This document shows, in pieces, positions 8,102 to 16,401 of a stretch of 64,000 nucleotides of DNA. The translations under genes and the position numbers were made by a program. The notes under the pieces were generated by a model, which was not told the DNA's origin, did no database searches, and saw only the letters and a program-made list of their open reading frames with translations. Source of the DNA: Polaromonas sp. (GTDB taxonomy: Bacteria > Pseudomonadota > Gammaproteobacteria > Burkholderiales > Burkholderiaceae_C); contig NZ_JACPOF010000030.1 of NCBI RefSeq assembly GCF_016185115.1, positions 1-64,000 of the forward strand, given 5' to 3'. Numbering within the stretch: the first letter of the stretch is position 1; every line of letters starts with the position of its first letter.

Positions 8102-10366
8102 TCAGAAGTGGCCGCCAGTCCTCACGGCTACCCCGCGCAACAGCCGCAGGCCGTTGCCCACCACCAGCAGGCTGGCCCCCATGTCTGCAAAAACGGCCAT
8201 CCACATGCTTGCCGTTCCGAAAACGGCCATGACCAGAAATACAGCCTTGATGCCCAGTGCAAGCGATATGTTCTGCCACAAAATCGTGTGCGTCCGCCGG
8301 GAGAGCTGTACGGTTTCTGCAACCCGCTCCAGGTTGTCATTCATGATGACAACGTCTGCAGCTTCCATGGCTGTATCGCTGCCGGCACCTCCCATCGCAA
8401 AGCCCACATCAGCCTGGGCCAGAGCCGGCGCATCGTTGATGCCGTCACCCGTCATGCCCGTGGCGCCGTAGCGGCGCTGCATCTCCCTGATGGCCTCCAG
8501 CTTGGCCTCCGGCAGCAAATCACCGCGCGCATCTTCAATGCCCGCTTCACTGGCGATGGCCTTTGCTGTGGCAGCGTTGTCACCCGTCAGCATCACGGGC
8601 GTAACGCCAAGGGCTTTCAGCCTGGCAATGGCTTTGCGTGAGGTTTCCCTGATCGTGTCAGCCACTGCGAACAATGCCAGCACCTGTTTGTCATTGGCCA
8701 GCAAGGTGACCGTACGCCCCTGCTGCTCATGCGTCAACAGCTCGGCCTTCAGCGCCGGTGACGAAAGATTTTTTTCTTCCATCAAGCGGTGATTGCCCAT
8801 AAAAAATGTTTCGCCATCCACATTGCCCTGAACACCGCGCCCCGGCAAAGCCGTGAAGTCCTGGACCCCGGCAACGTCCATTTGCAGGCCGGCTGCAATC
8901 GCTTTCGATACAGGGTGGTCAGATCTACCCGCAAGGCTTGCTGCGGCATGCCGCACGGCAGCTTGCTGTGCAGTGCCCCATAAGCGCCAGTCCACCAGTT
9001 TTGGCTTGCCTTCGGTGATGGTGCCGGTTTTGTCCAGTGCCATCGCCTTCAGGAGCCGGGCATCTTCCAGGTAGGTACCGCCCTTGATCAGGATGCCCCG
9101 GCGCGCCGCCGCAGACAAACCGCTCACCACAGTCACCGGTGTCGAGATCACCAGCGCACACGGACAGGCGATGACGAGCAACACAAGCGCCTTGTACAGC
9201 GCCTCATGCCAGGCCAGGCCCATCAGAAACGGCGTGAGCAAGGCAACAGCAACTGCAATCGCGAAGACGGCCGGCGTATAGATTGCTGCAAACCTGTCGA
9301 CAAAACGCTGGGTCGGCGCGCGCGTGCCCTGCGCCTCTTCGACCGCGTGAATGATTCGCGCCAGAGTCGTGTTGTTGGCGGCTGCGGTGACACGTATTTC
9401 AAGCTCGCCGGTTTCATTGATGGTGCCCGCGAAGACCACATCACCTGCGGCTTTGTCTGCAGGAATACTCTCACCCGTGATCGGCGCCTGGTTGACCGCG
9501 CTGTTTCCCTTCGTCACCGTTCCGTCAAGCGGAATGCGCTCCCCGGGCTTGATGCGCACCACGGCCTCAAGCGGTACGTCGGCAACGGGTTTTGAAACCC
9601 ACGCGCCATTCACCAGGACCAGCGCTTCTTCAGGGGCCATGGCCAGCAGGCCCTTGATGGCGTTGCGGGCACGGTCAACCGCCCTGGCTTCAATCAGTTC
9701 CGCAATCGCATACAGCGCCATCACCATGGCGGCTTCCGGCCATTGCCCAATCAAAAAAGCGCCGGTCACGGCCACCGCCATCAGGGCGTTGATGTTCAGC
9801 CTGGCCCTGAAGAGAGCGGCCATGCCCTTCCTGTAAGTCTCCAGGCCAGCCAGCGAGATGGCAACGCCGGCCACAGTCATGCCTGCGATCTTCCAGGTGG
9901 GCGTGCCAGGTGCGAAATAGGAGACGGCCTCCGCGCCAATAGCCAGCGCCAGCGCAGCCGCAAGGCGGTATATGCCGCCACCAGCGGCATGCGTTTCATG
10001 CAACGCGTGTTCATGTCCATCTTCATGACCGTCCTCGCCAGCCGGCTTGCCGCCCGTTGACAGGGGTTGAGGGTCGAAGCCCGCCTTGCGAATTGCATCA
10101 AGCGCAGCCGGGTAAGCATCTTCGGTCGCATCAATTCTCAGCGTGCGTGCACCCAGCTGAAAACCCAGCGAGCGGATGTTGGCAATCGGCTCAAGCGCCC
10201 GGCGAATCTCCGACTCTTCGGCGCTGCAATCCATGGTGGCGATGCGAAATGATCTGCCGCTCGCCCCAGTCCTTGCGCTGGCCGGGGAAGTCAATGCGAC
10301 AGGCGCAGCGCAATCGGGTGTGCTGCAGCAATCTGTTCCTGTAGTGACGGTGGTTCTTGAATTCAT
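8102..10366 (-). CDS. P1B-type heavy-metal ATPase (Zn/Cd/Pb exporter type)
   Basis: The 754 aa product exports divalent metal ions across the inner membrane at the expense of ATP. An N-terminal heavy-metal-associated domain carries MDCSAEE (residues 45-51), the Cys-x-x-Glu variant of Zn/Cd/Pb pumps rather than a Cu-type CxxC. It is followed by a His-rich linker (GHEDGHEHALHE), TGES in the actuator domain, the membrane metal site ACPCAL, the phosphorylation motif DKTGT, the HP motif in SDHPVS and GDGINDAPAL. CPC with MDCxxEE fits ZntA/CadA/PbrA. No MerR regulator lies beside it, but its promoter looks MerR-controlled. The annotated ATG is very close to that promoter, so a leaderless mRNA or an internal start is possible. 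Confidence 0.92.
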   Translation of the reverse strand: MNSRTTVTTGTDCCSTPDCAAPVALTSPASARTGASGRSFRIATMDCSAEESEIRRALEPIANIRSLGFQLGARTLRIDATEDAYPAALDAIRKAGFDPQPLSTGGKPAGEDGHEDGHEHALHETHAAGGGIYRLAAALALAIGAEAVSYFAPGTPTWKIAGMTVAGVAISLAGLETYRKGMAALFRARLNINALMAVAVTGAFLIGQWPEAAMVMALYAIAELIEARAVDRARNAIKGLLAMAPEEALVLVNGAWVSKPVADVPLEAVVRIKPGERIPLDGTVTKGNSAVNQAPITGESIPADKAAGDVVFAGTINETGELEIRVTAAANNTTLARIIHAVEEAQGTRAPTQRFVDRFAAIYTPAVFAIAVAVALLTPFLMGLAWHEALYKALVLLVIACPCALVISTPVTVVSGLSAAARRGILIKGGTYLEDARLLKAMALDKTGTITEGKPKLVDWRLWGTAQQAAVRHAAASLAGRSDHPVSKAIAAGLQMDVAGVQDFTALPGRGVQGNVDGETFFMGNHRLMEEKNLSSPALKAELLTHEQQGRTVTLLANDKQVLALFAVADTIRETSRKAIARLKALGVTPVMLTGDNAATAKAIASEAGIEDARGDLLPEAKLEAIREMQRRYGATGMTGDGINDAPALAQADVGFAMGGAGSDTAMEAADVVIMNDNLERVAETVQLSRRTHTILWQNISLALGIKAVFLVMAVFGTASMWMAVFADMGASLLVVGNGLRLLRGVAVRTGGHF

Positions 10367-10371
10367 GACCT

Positions 10372-10403
10372 GATTGGAAACCCTGAACAGACTTTAAGGT
10401 CAA
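10372..10403 (-). promoter_or_regulatory. MerR-type (CadR/PbrR/ZntR-like) promoter
   Basis: Read on the minus strand, TTGACC (10398-10403) is followed by a 19-nt spacer holding an imperfect dyad (ACCTTAAA ... TTCAGGGT) and then a weak -10 (TCCAAT). A long 19-20 bp spacer with such a dyad is the hallmark of MerR-family metal-responsive promoters, and the half-sites resemble those of Zn/Cd/Pb regulators. Transcription would start almost at the ATPase start codon. The cognate regulator must be encoded elsewhere. Confidence 0.6.
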
Positions 10404-10456
10404 GCGAAGCACAGCCCCGGTCAAAAAAGGGATTGTTAATACAGGAGTTAACATTT

Positions 10457-10610
10457 CCACCAAAAGTTAATATGGAAGTTAACTTTTGGTGGTTTTCTGA
10501 CCCAATCAGCCTGCTCAACCCCGAAAAATGGCCTGAAAAAGCCGCTTTTGAGGCATCAAAACGGCTGCAGACCAATGAATACGCACGTGAGCAGCTACCA
10601 AATAAATAGC
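10457..10610. repeat. dispersed mosaic palindromic repeat, copy 1
   Basis: The head is a perfect hairpin with 14-bp arms CCACCAAAAGTTAA and TTAACTTTTGGTGG (10457-10492). The tail (10563-10610) holds GGCTGCAG, CGTGAGCAGCTAC and AATAGC. The same tail occurs at 12797, 28692 (reverse) and 46958. The tail ends 11 bp before the stop codon of the DMT permease gene, so it is transcribed as the start of that gene's 3' UTR. Confidence 0.85.
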
Positions 10611-10621
10611 ATCACATGCAC

Positions 10622-11683
10622 TTAATGGGTGTGACGGTGGTGCGCGTCGGGGAAGTGGGCGTGTGTGTGCGAGATCGGCAGGTGCGTGTGGACATGCGTG
10701 TGGCGTGTGTTTGTACCGGCAAGGCCAGTCACGCCGTCGTGCGCGTGCTCATGGTGCTCGTCCCCGCTGCCGTGCACATGCTCATGGCTGTGTTCAATCG
10801 GCTCGTGAACATGCGGGTGCGCGTGGCGTTCTGACAGGTGCAGCCACAGGCCGACAGCCATGAGCAGGCCGGCAATCACCAGCGAAACCGTCAGCGGCTC
10901 ACCCAGCACGCCCAGCGCCAGCACCGCACCGACAAAAGGCGCAATCGAGAAGTACGCGCCGGTGCGCGCTGCCCCCAGGTGCCGCAGACCGACAACAAAC
11001 AGCGCAAGGCTGGCACCGTAGCTGCCAAAACCCAGCAGGCCCGCCCCAACAACCACAACAGGTGCAGGCCAGACAGCACCCAGCAGCATGGCCAGCACAA
11101 GATTGGTCGCGCCTGCCGCCAGGCCTTTCACCATGGCGATAAACGAGGCATCGGCCAGCGACACCCTGCGCGTGAGGTTGTTGTCCACGCCCCAGGCCAG
11201 GCAGGCACCCAGCACCGCCAGCGCCGGCCATGCCGCACCAAAACGCGCCTCTGAGGGCCACGACAACACCAGCCCGCCGGCCACGATGGCCAGCATGCCC
11301 AGCGCAATACGCCGCTCAAAATTCTCTTTGAAAACAAACCACGCGATCAGCGCGGTCAGCACGCCTTCGGCATTGAGCAGCAGCGACGCGCCCGAGGCCG
11401 GCATACCCGTGAGCCCCATCATCAGCAGCACAGGCCCGATGACCCCACCCGACAGCACGGCGCCAGCCAGCCACTTGCCTTCGCCGCGAGGCAGATGCAC
11501 TTCAGGCGCACGGCGAAACGTTCGCAGCAACAGCAGGCCCGCGCCGGAACCCAGGTACAACAAGGCCGCCAGCAACCACGGGCTGGTCTGCGCCAGCAGC
11601 AGCTTGGCCAGCGGCGTGCCTGCGCCAAACAGCACGGCAGCGACCAGCGTTGCCATGACTCCCGGCTGCGCGAGGGGTTTCAC
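10622..11683 (-). CDS. EamA/DMT-family permease with His-rich tail
   Basis: A 353 aa drug/metabolite-transporter-type protein with about ten hydrophobic helices in two EamA halves (GVMATLVAAVLFGAGTPLAK at the N-terminus). It ends in a roughly 70-residue C-terminal tail with about 25 histidines, in motifs such as HAHPHVHE, HSHEHVH and HHEHAHD. The tail should be cytoplasmic and able to bind Zn, Ni or Cu. Its place next to a metal-exporting ATPase suggests a metal-linked role, though the transported substrate is unknown. I chose the GTG at 11683; the ATG at 11656 is an alternative that trims nine residues. Confidence 0.82.
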   Translation of the reverse strand: MKPLAQPGVMATLVAAVLFGAGTPLAKLLLAQTSPWLLAALLYLGSGAGLLLLRTFRRAPEVHLPRGEGKWLAGAVLSGGVIGPVLLMMGLTGMPASGASLLLNAEGVLTALIAWFVFKENFERRIALGMLAIVAGGLVLSWPSEARFGAAWPALAVLGACLAWGVDNNLTRRVSLADASFIAMVKGLAAGATNLVLAMLLGAVWPAPVVVVGAGLLGFGSYGASLALFVVGLRHLGAARTGAYFSIAPFVGAVLALGVLGEPLTVSLVIAGLLMAVGLWLHLSERHAHPHVHEPIEHSHEHVHGSGDEHHEHAHDGVTGLAGTNTRHTHVHTHLPISHTHAHFPDAHHRHTH

Positions 11684-11988
11684 ACCATCACCCTGCCCGC
11701 CTGCATGGCCGTCTGGCGGTGCGGGTCTGGTCCGAACGGGTTTTCAGTTGCATCAAACGCCTTCCGCTGTTTATTGACCTCTTCACGATGCCCGTATTTG
11801 TCAAACTCCCCCCACGCACATGAGCCATCCATGAAACAAATTCTGCTTATGCTGCGAACGGACTAGGCAGATGCAGCCTGTCGACTTAGCATAGCCTCCA
11901 GTACCTTGCGGGCCGGCTTGCAGGAATATATTCCGGCGCAGTCACTGCAGAAGGTGCGAAGCAAAACCATCACAAACCGGAGACAAAG
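11684..11988. other. intergenic region without recognised gene
   Basis: 305 bp between the divergent permease and lipoprotein genes. It contains a perfect 12-bp palindrome GGAATATATTCC at 11923-11934, about 55 bp upstream of the lipoprotein start, which may be an operator. A short open frame here is not preceded by a ribosome binding site and looks accidental. Confidence 0.5.
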
Positions 11989-12585
11989 ATGAACTCAAAG
12001 ACAATTCTGGCACGCACCTGTGCAGTTGCATGTGCAGCCGTGCTTGCAGGGTGCGCAGCGCCCACTGCCCCCATACAGCCACCGCCAGCCGGCCCGGTCT
12101 TCACGCTTTGGTCTCCCGCCTTCGCCGATGGCGCCGTCCTGAGCACGGCGCACGCGGGCAATCTGGCGAGCAACCCCAACTGTGTGGGCCAGAACGTCAC
12201 GCCGCCACTGGCCTGGGCCAATGTGCCAGCGGGCACCAAAAGCCTTGCCATGCTGGTGCACGACCAGGAAGGGCGCGGTGGCCTGGGCGTTGCGCACTGG
12301 GTCGCCTATGGCATTTCACCAGCCCTCACCGGCTTCGCCGAGAACGAGATTGGCCAGGCCTCACCCAAATACACAGGCGGCAAAAGCACCCTCAACCTGG
12401 GCAACTACATGGGCCCATGCCCGCCCGCAGGAACAGGCCTGCACCACTATGTGTACACCGTTATCGCGACGGACGCCGAACCAGCAGAACTCCCGGCAGG
12501 GCTGACCATGCAGGAGTTGCTGACCCGCCTGCAGGGCCGTGCCAAGGTTGCCAGCAGCATCGTCCTGCGCTACGGGCGTCCGTAA
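11989..12585 (+). CDS. YbhB/YbcL-family (PEBP-like) lipoprotein
   Basis: A 198 aa phosphatidylethanolamine-binding-protein-fold member of the bacterial Raf-kinase-inhibitor-like group. It has a lipoprotein signal with lipobox LAGC (Cys about residue 22), then the PEBP landmarks FTLWSPAFADG, NVTPPLAWANVPAG, LAMLVHDQEG, AHWVAYGI, YMGPCPPAGTGLHHYVYTV and a C-terminal GRAKVASS segment. Family members bind small ligands or anions, and no enzymatic role is established. The ATG at 11989 follows a CGGAGACAAAG ribosome binding site. It appears monocistronic. Confidence 0.88.
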   Translation: MNSKTILARTCAVACAAVLAGCAAPTAPIQPPPAGPVFTLWSPAFADGAVLSTAHAGNLASNPNCVGQNVTPPLAWANVPAGTKSLAMLVHDQEGRGGLGVAHWVAYGISPALTGFAENEIGQASPKYTGGKSTLNLGNYMGPCPPAGTGLHHYVYTVIATDAEPAELPAGLTMQELLTRLQGRAKVASSIVLRYGRP

Positions 12586-12698
12586 AAAGCTGCCGCTGGC
12601 GGGTGCGCCGCCGATTGGCATCCTCAGCGCTTGCCGCGCCTGCGGCGGCGCTGATGTTTCCCGATTGTGAGTTGCGGCAAATCTCTTTCGCTCGCCGC

Positions 12699-12844
12699 AT
12701 GTAAAGTCTACTTTACATTTGGGAGCTGGGGGCGGCCCGATCAGGACAGTTTTGCCGAAAAACTGTCAAAAAAGGCCATTTTTGACTGTCAAATCAGGCT
12801 GCAGCCCTATGAATACATACGTGAGCAGCTACTGAATTAATAGC
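12699..12844. repeat. dispersed mosaic palindromic repeat, copy 2
   Basis: The head is a perfect palindrome (12699-12718) with arms ATGTAAAGT and ACTTTACAT. It is followed by a second hairpin with arms GACAGTTTT and AAAACTGTC (12745-12767) and the shared tail (12797-12844) with GGCTGCAG, CGTGAGCAGCTAC and AATAGC. The tail ends 4 bp from the stop codon of the minus-strand gene at 12849. Confidence 0.85.
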
Positions 12845-12848
12845 ATAT

Positions 12849-13712
12849 TCAGCCAGCGAGGCCGCCCGCCGTGAACGGCCCGGCCGCACCCCGCTGCCAC
12901 GCCAGCGACGCAAACACGCCGCGCAGCACCGCATAAAGGCTCCACAGCAACAGCACCGGGATGATCAGCGTCTGCAGCAGAAAGATCACGATGAGTTTGA
13001 CGATGTGTTCGGTCACACGCTCTGCCGCCTGCCTGATCTCTTCAAACCGCGCCTTCACGTCGGCGGTCTTGCTGATCCAATCTTTCATGCGCTCAAGAAT
13101 GCCGGTGCTCTCGGGCGGTGCCGGCGGGTTGAGCTTGTTCGCCTGCGATGACGCACCATCAATCGCCTGCTGCGTCGCCGTGTAGTCTGCAGCCAGAAAC
13201 TTCTGCCACAACACATCGGTGCCCAGCACCGCCAGCGGAATCGCAAAACGCACCATCAGCAGGATGATGAGGATGCGTGACAGCCACACTGGCGAACCCT
13301 GCCTGCGAAAACACAGCCAGATCCAGCCTGCCACTGCCGCCGTGAGCGCCAGCGACACGGGCCAGTAGGCACCGATCGCAATCGCCACCTTCATCACGCC
13401 AAACGCCACGCTGGCCATCAGCATGAAGTCAGAGAAATTCTTCACCAGGTCATTCACAGGCGCCAGCAGTTGCCCCGGCGTCAGGCTGACGCCCACACCC
13501 AGCGGCTGCGCCGAGAACTGCGTGCCCTGCACCACAGACAGCACACCGTGCAGCGCACGGGCGGTGGCAAAGCTGATGAGCGCGCGTTTGAGGCCCGCAT
13601 CCACCTGAGTGGTGGCTGGTGTGTCCATGGGCGCCAGCCATGCGCAGACCGCTGTAGTGGCGAGACAAATAGCAAGGCAGATGGCGGCTGCACTCTGGCG
13701 GGTGAACTTCAT
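12849..13712 (-). CDS. unknown multi-pass membrane protein
   Basis: 287 aa from the ATG at 13712, chosen because AAAGGATTGCCC precedes it; an upstream start would add seven residues with no ribosome binding site. A signal-anchor (AAAICLAICLATTAVCAWL) is followed by membrane segments around MLMASVAFGVMKVAIAIGAYW, LALTAAVAGWIWLCF, ILIILLMVRFAIPLAV and a C-terminal LIVIFLLQTLIIPVLLLW. A charged region near residues 195-225 (ERMKDWISKTADVKARFEE) is probably helical and soluble. I do not recognise the family. Neighbours give no functional hint. Confidence 0.72.
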   Translation of the reverse strand: MKFTRQSAAAICLAICLATTAVCAWLAPMDTPATTQVDAGLKRALISFATARALHGVLSVVQGTQFSAQPLGVGVSLTPGQLLAPVNDLVKNFSDFMLMASVAFGVMKVAIAIGAYWPVSLALTAAVAGWIWLCFRRQGSPVWLSRILIILLMVRFAIPLAVLGTDVLWQKFLAADYTATQQAIDGASSQANKLNPPAPPESTGILERMKDWISKTADVKARFEEIRQAAERVTEHIVKLIVIFLLQTLIIPVLLLWSLYAVLRGVFASLAWQRGAAGPFTAGGLAG

Positions 13713-13783
13713 GGGCAATCCTTTGGGCGCCAACTGGCGACACGCACAGGTTAACCCGGCATGGGGGCGGCACGCATTAACGC

Positions 13784-14332
13784 TTAGATGGGCGAAGTCT
13801 CAGTACCGGTTTCCAGCGTGACCTGCGCAAAGTGCAGGTGGTGCATGAACTCCCGCAGCACCAGCAGCACGGCGAAAAAGCGGGCATGCGTCGGCAGGGT
13901 TTCCTGACTGGCCGGCCGGCCTTCGCTGACCGCCACCAGCCGGTTGAACAGGGCCTCTACTTCACCGAGGGCAAGTCCAGTCTGCGCCAGGCCAGCGGCC
14001 TTCAGGCTGCTGCCGATCAGCGATGCTGCCTGCCCCCGCAGGATGAGCGAGGCGCTGCCCGCAAACTGGGCCGCCAGGGGCATCACGGCTTCTTCCGTCA
14101 ACTCGATGGCGTGTTCGAGCTCCAGCGGCCGTGGCGGTTCATGCCTGAGGCTTTGCCGCACCAGCGAGTCGACGCCCAGTGCGAATTCCCTGCGCAACAG
14201 TATTTGCGCCGAAGCCACGCGTTGCACCAGGCTGGCCTCGCCGCCAATGTCCAGCACGGTGACATCGCCCGCAGCCAGCGGCATGGGCGTATCAGGGTGC
14301 TGTGCATCGCGGGTCATTGAAGGCCCGCACAT
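13784..14332 (-). CDS. hypothetical protein
   Basis: A 182 aa soluble, largely helical protein without a recognised domain. It starts with a short strand segment (GDVTVLDIGGEASLV) and continues with leucine- and alanine-rich helices, including LEHAIELTEEAVMPLAAQFAG, and ends in TETGTETSPI. Neither ATG at 14332 nor the one at 14317 has a clear ribosome binding site. Codon use resembles its neighbours. It lies 71 bp from the membrane protein gene on the same strand and might be co-transcribed with it. Confidence 0.6.
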   Translation of the reverse strand: MCGPSMTRDAQHPDTPMPLAAGDVTVLDIGGEASLVQRVASAQILLRREFALGVDSLVRQSLRHEPPRPLELEHAIELTEEAVMPLAAQFAGSASLILRGQAASLIGSSLKAAGLAQTGLALGEVEALFNRLVAVSEGRPASQETLPTHARFFAVLLVLREFMHHLHFAQVTLETGTETSPI

Positions 14333-14579
14333 GCCGGAGCGAGGGCGGCAAAAGTCAAATGCACCGGCGTTGGCGCCCCGAAGGTTGCGCCCTTGCGGAA
14401 CCGCCTTCGAACAAACCTGTCAGGCCTCATGGTGTCTGCACCCATGGTGTGAAGTGTCCTTCCTGTGCGCTTGAGGATCATGCCAGGCTGCTGCTGGCAA
14501 CCGCGCACATTGCATCATCACACAAGACCTCACCCCTGGTACATTGCAGCGTCGTCGCGGCTGCAAAGGATGGTGACCC

Positions 14580-15464
14580 CTATCCAGCCAATGCCGGCTT
14601 CAGCACCTCGACGCACCACTGCCTGAAGCTTGTGGGCGAACTGGCTTCTGACGTACGCGGCTCAGCCTTGTCGAGCCCGGCATTCTTGGCCAGCATCATG
14701 TCCAGCGCGCCCTGCGCCATGGCCTCAGATGTGCCGAAGCCCATCAGCCTGGCCTTGAAGGCCTCGCCCGTGATCTGCTGAAAACGCACCGGCTTGCCCA
14801 GTACGTCGGACATGATCTGCGCCATCTCGTTGAACGACAGGTCTTCGGGACCCAGCACGGCAAGACTGCCTTGGCCCGTCCATGAATCATCAAGCAGCAG
14901 CCTTGCAGCAGCAGCAGCGATATCGCGGGAAGCGCAGGTCGGGTTTTTCAGATCGCCTGAGACCGGTGAAACGAACACGCCCCGGGTTTTGATGGACTGC
15001 ACCTGCCGCAGCAGGTTGTCCATGAACGATGGCATGACCAGCGCACGGTAGTTCACGCCGGTGGCGGCAATCAGGTCATCCATCGCCAGCGAGGCCGTCA
15101 CGTAGCCTGCGCTCTTGCTCATGGGCGTGCCGCGCCCCAGGGCAGAGACACCGACTACACGCTTGACGCCATGGCGCCTGAACGCCTCGCACGCAGGTCT
15201 GGTGAAGTCGATGTAAGCGGCTTCAAGGCTTTCAGCGCGCGGGTTGGGCGGCAGCAGCCAGAACACCGCATCTGCACCAGCGAATGCCTTGTCGAGCACA
15301 CCGGCATCGCCGTGCGAACCCAACACCACCTCGACGCGATCCCGCAGGTGTGCAGGCAGGCGAGCCGGGTCGCGCGCGATAACGCGGACAGGCTTGCCGC
15401 CCTGCAGCACGTTTTCAAGAACCTGCTGGCCTATGCCGCCCGTGGGCGCCGTAATGACGATCAT
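14580..15464 (-). CDS. NmrA-like NAD(P)-binding protein
   Basis: A 294 aa Rossmann-fold protein of the atypical SDR/NmrA type. The N-terminal dinucleotide motif TAPTGGIGQQV (residues 5-15) is followed by VIARDPARLP and GADAVFWLLPPNP. It lacks a classical YxxxK active site in the usual place, which fits NmrA-like quinone reductases or redox sensors. A helix-turn-helix regulator is transcribed divergently 97 bp away, the usual arrangement for MmyB-type regulators and their target oxidoreductases. Confidence 0.85.
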   Translation of the reverse strand: MIVITAPTGGIGQQVLENVLQGGKPVRVIARDPARLPAHLRDRVEVVLGSHGDAGVLDKAFAGADAVFWLLPPNPRAESLEAAYIDFTRPACEAFRRHGVKRVVGVSALGRGTPMSKSAGYVTASLAMDDLIAATGVNYRALVMPSFMDNLLRQVQSIKTRGVFVSPVSGDLKNPTCASRDIAAAAARLLLDDSWTGQGSLAVLGPEDLSFNEMAQIMSDVLGKPVRFQQITGEAFKARLMGFGTSEAMAQGALDMMLAKNAGLDKAEPRTSEASSPTSFRQWCVEVLKPALAG

Positions 15465-15561
15465 GATGTGTTGCTTTCTGTCAATGCTGGCTTAGGATGG
15501 CCAGTGAGTCCACATCATCCTCAAATATCCAGATACAGAAAAGCCGTGAGCCTATACAGGT

Positions 15562-16401
15562 ATGAGCATTAACACCCTGCCACCCGTTGACGCCGCCCTC
15601 ACCCTGGGCGGCTTCCTGCGCGACCGCCGTGCACGCCTGCCGCCCGCAGCCGGCGAAAACAGCCGCCGCCGCACGCCGGGCCTGCGGCGTGAAGAAGTCG
15701 CCACACGTGCCCACGTCAGCGTCACCTGGTACACCTGGCTTGAGCAGGGGCGCGGCGGCCCGCCGTCTGATGAGGTGCTCGAACGACTGGCACGTGCGCT
15801 TGAACTGGATGCCGCCAGCCGCGAATTCATGTTCCTGCTGGCGCAGCAGCGGCCACCGCCCATCAGGGCCGGGCAGGCCGCCGACGTAAGCCCTGCCCTG
15901 CAACGCGTACTCGACGGCATGACCGCCACGCCAGCCATCATCAAGACACCGGTATGGGACATCGTCGCGTGGAACGCTGCAGCGGCAGCAGTGCTCAGCG
16001 ACTATGCCTCGCAATCAGCCAAAGAGCGCAACCTGCTCAGGCGCCTCTTCATCACCGACAGCGTGCGCAAGTCCATGCCCGACTGGGAAGCCGATGCGCG
16101 CTTCGCGCTTGCGGCCTTTCGTGTCGATGCCGCACGTGCCGGCGACTCATCGGACGCTGCTGCACTGACGGCAGAACTGCAGGCAGGCAGCCCGGACTTT
16201 CGCCAGATGTGGGCAGGCAACGAAACCAGCGGCCACTATGTCGGCATCAAGCGTATTCAGCGCCCCGGGGTCGGCTCCATCACGCTTGAATACCAGTCGC
16301 TCTCGGTCGACAGCGCCGCTGGCTTGAGCATGGTTGTGTTTACACCGCTGACAAAGGCAGATGCCGACGGCATTGCCCTGCTGCTTTCAGGCAAGGGCTG
16401 A
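15562..16401 (+). CDS. HTH regulator with MmyB-like ligand domain
   Basis: 279 aa. The N-terminal xenobiotic-response-type helix-turn-helix spans about residues 12-85, with LGGFLRDRRARL, RTPGLRREEVATRAHVSVTW and LEQGRGGPPSDEVLERLARAL. The C-terminal half is the MmyB-like ligand-binding domain (TPVWDIVAWNAAAAAVLSDY and later GHYVGIKRIQ). Such regulators usually repress a divergent oxidoreductase and respond to a small lipid or redox ligand; here the target is probably the NmrA-like gene. Its 3' end overlaps the convergent SDR gene by 15 bp. Confidence 0.88.
   Translation: MSINTLPPVDAALTLGGFLRDRRARLPPAAGENSRRRTPGLRREEVATRAHVSVTWYTWLEQGRGGPPSDEVLERLARALELDAASREFMFLLAQQRPPPIRAGQAADVSPALQRVLDGMTATPAIIKTPVWDIVAWNAAAAAVLSDYASQSAKERNLLRRLFITDSVRKSMPDWEADARFALAAFRVDAARAGDSSDAAALTAELQAGSPDFRQMWAGNETSGHYVGIKRIQRPGVGSITLEYQSLSVDSAAGLSMVVFTPLTKADADGIALLLSGKG

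Noticed and set aside
12586..12698. Terminator after the PEBP lipoprotein gene
   Set aside because: GC-rich sequence can fold locally but there is no T tract, and the stem is weak; the region mostly leads into repeat copy 2.
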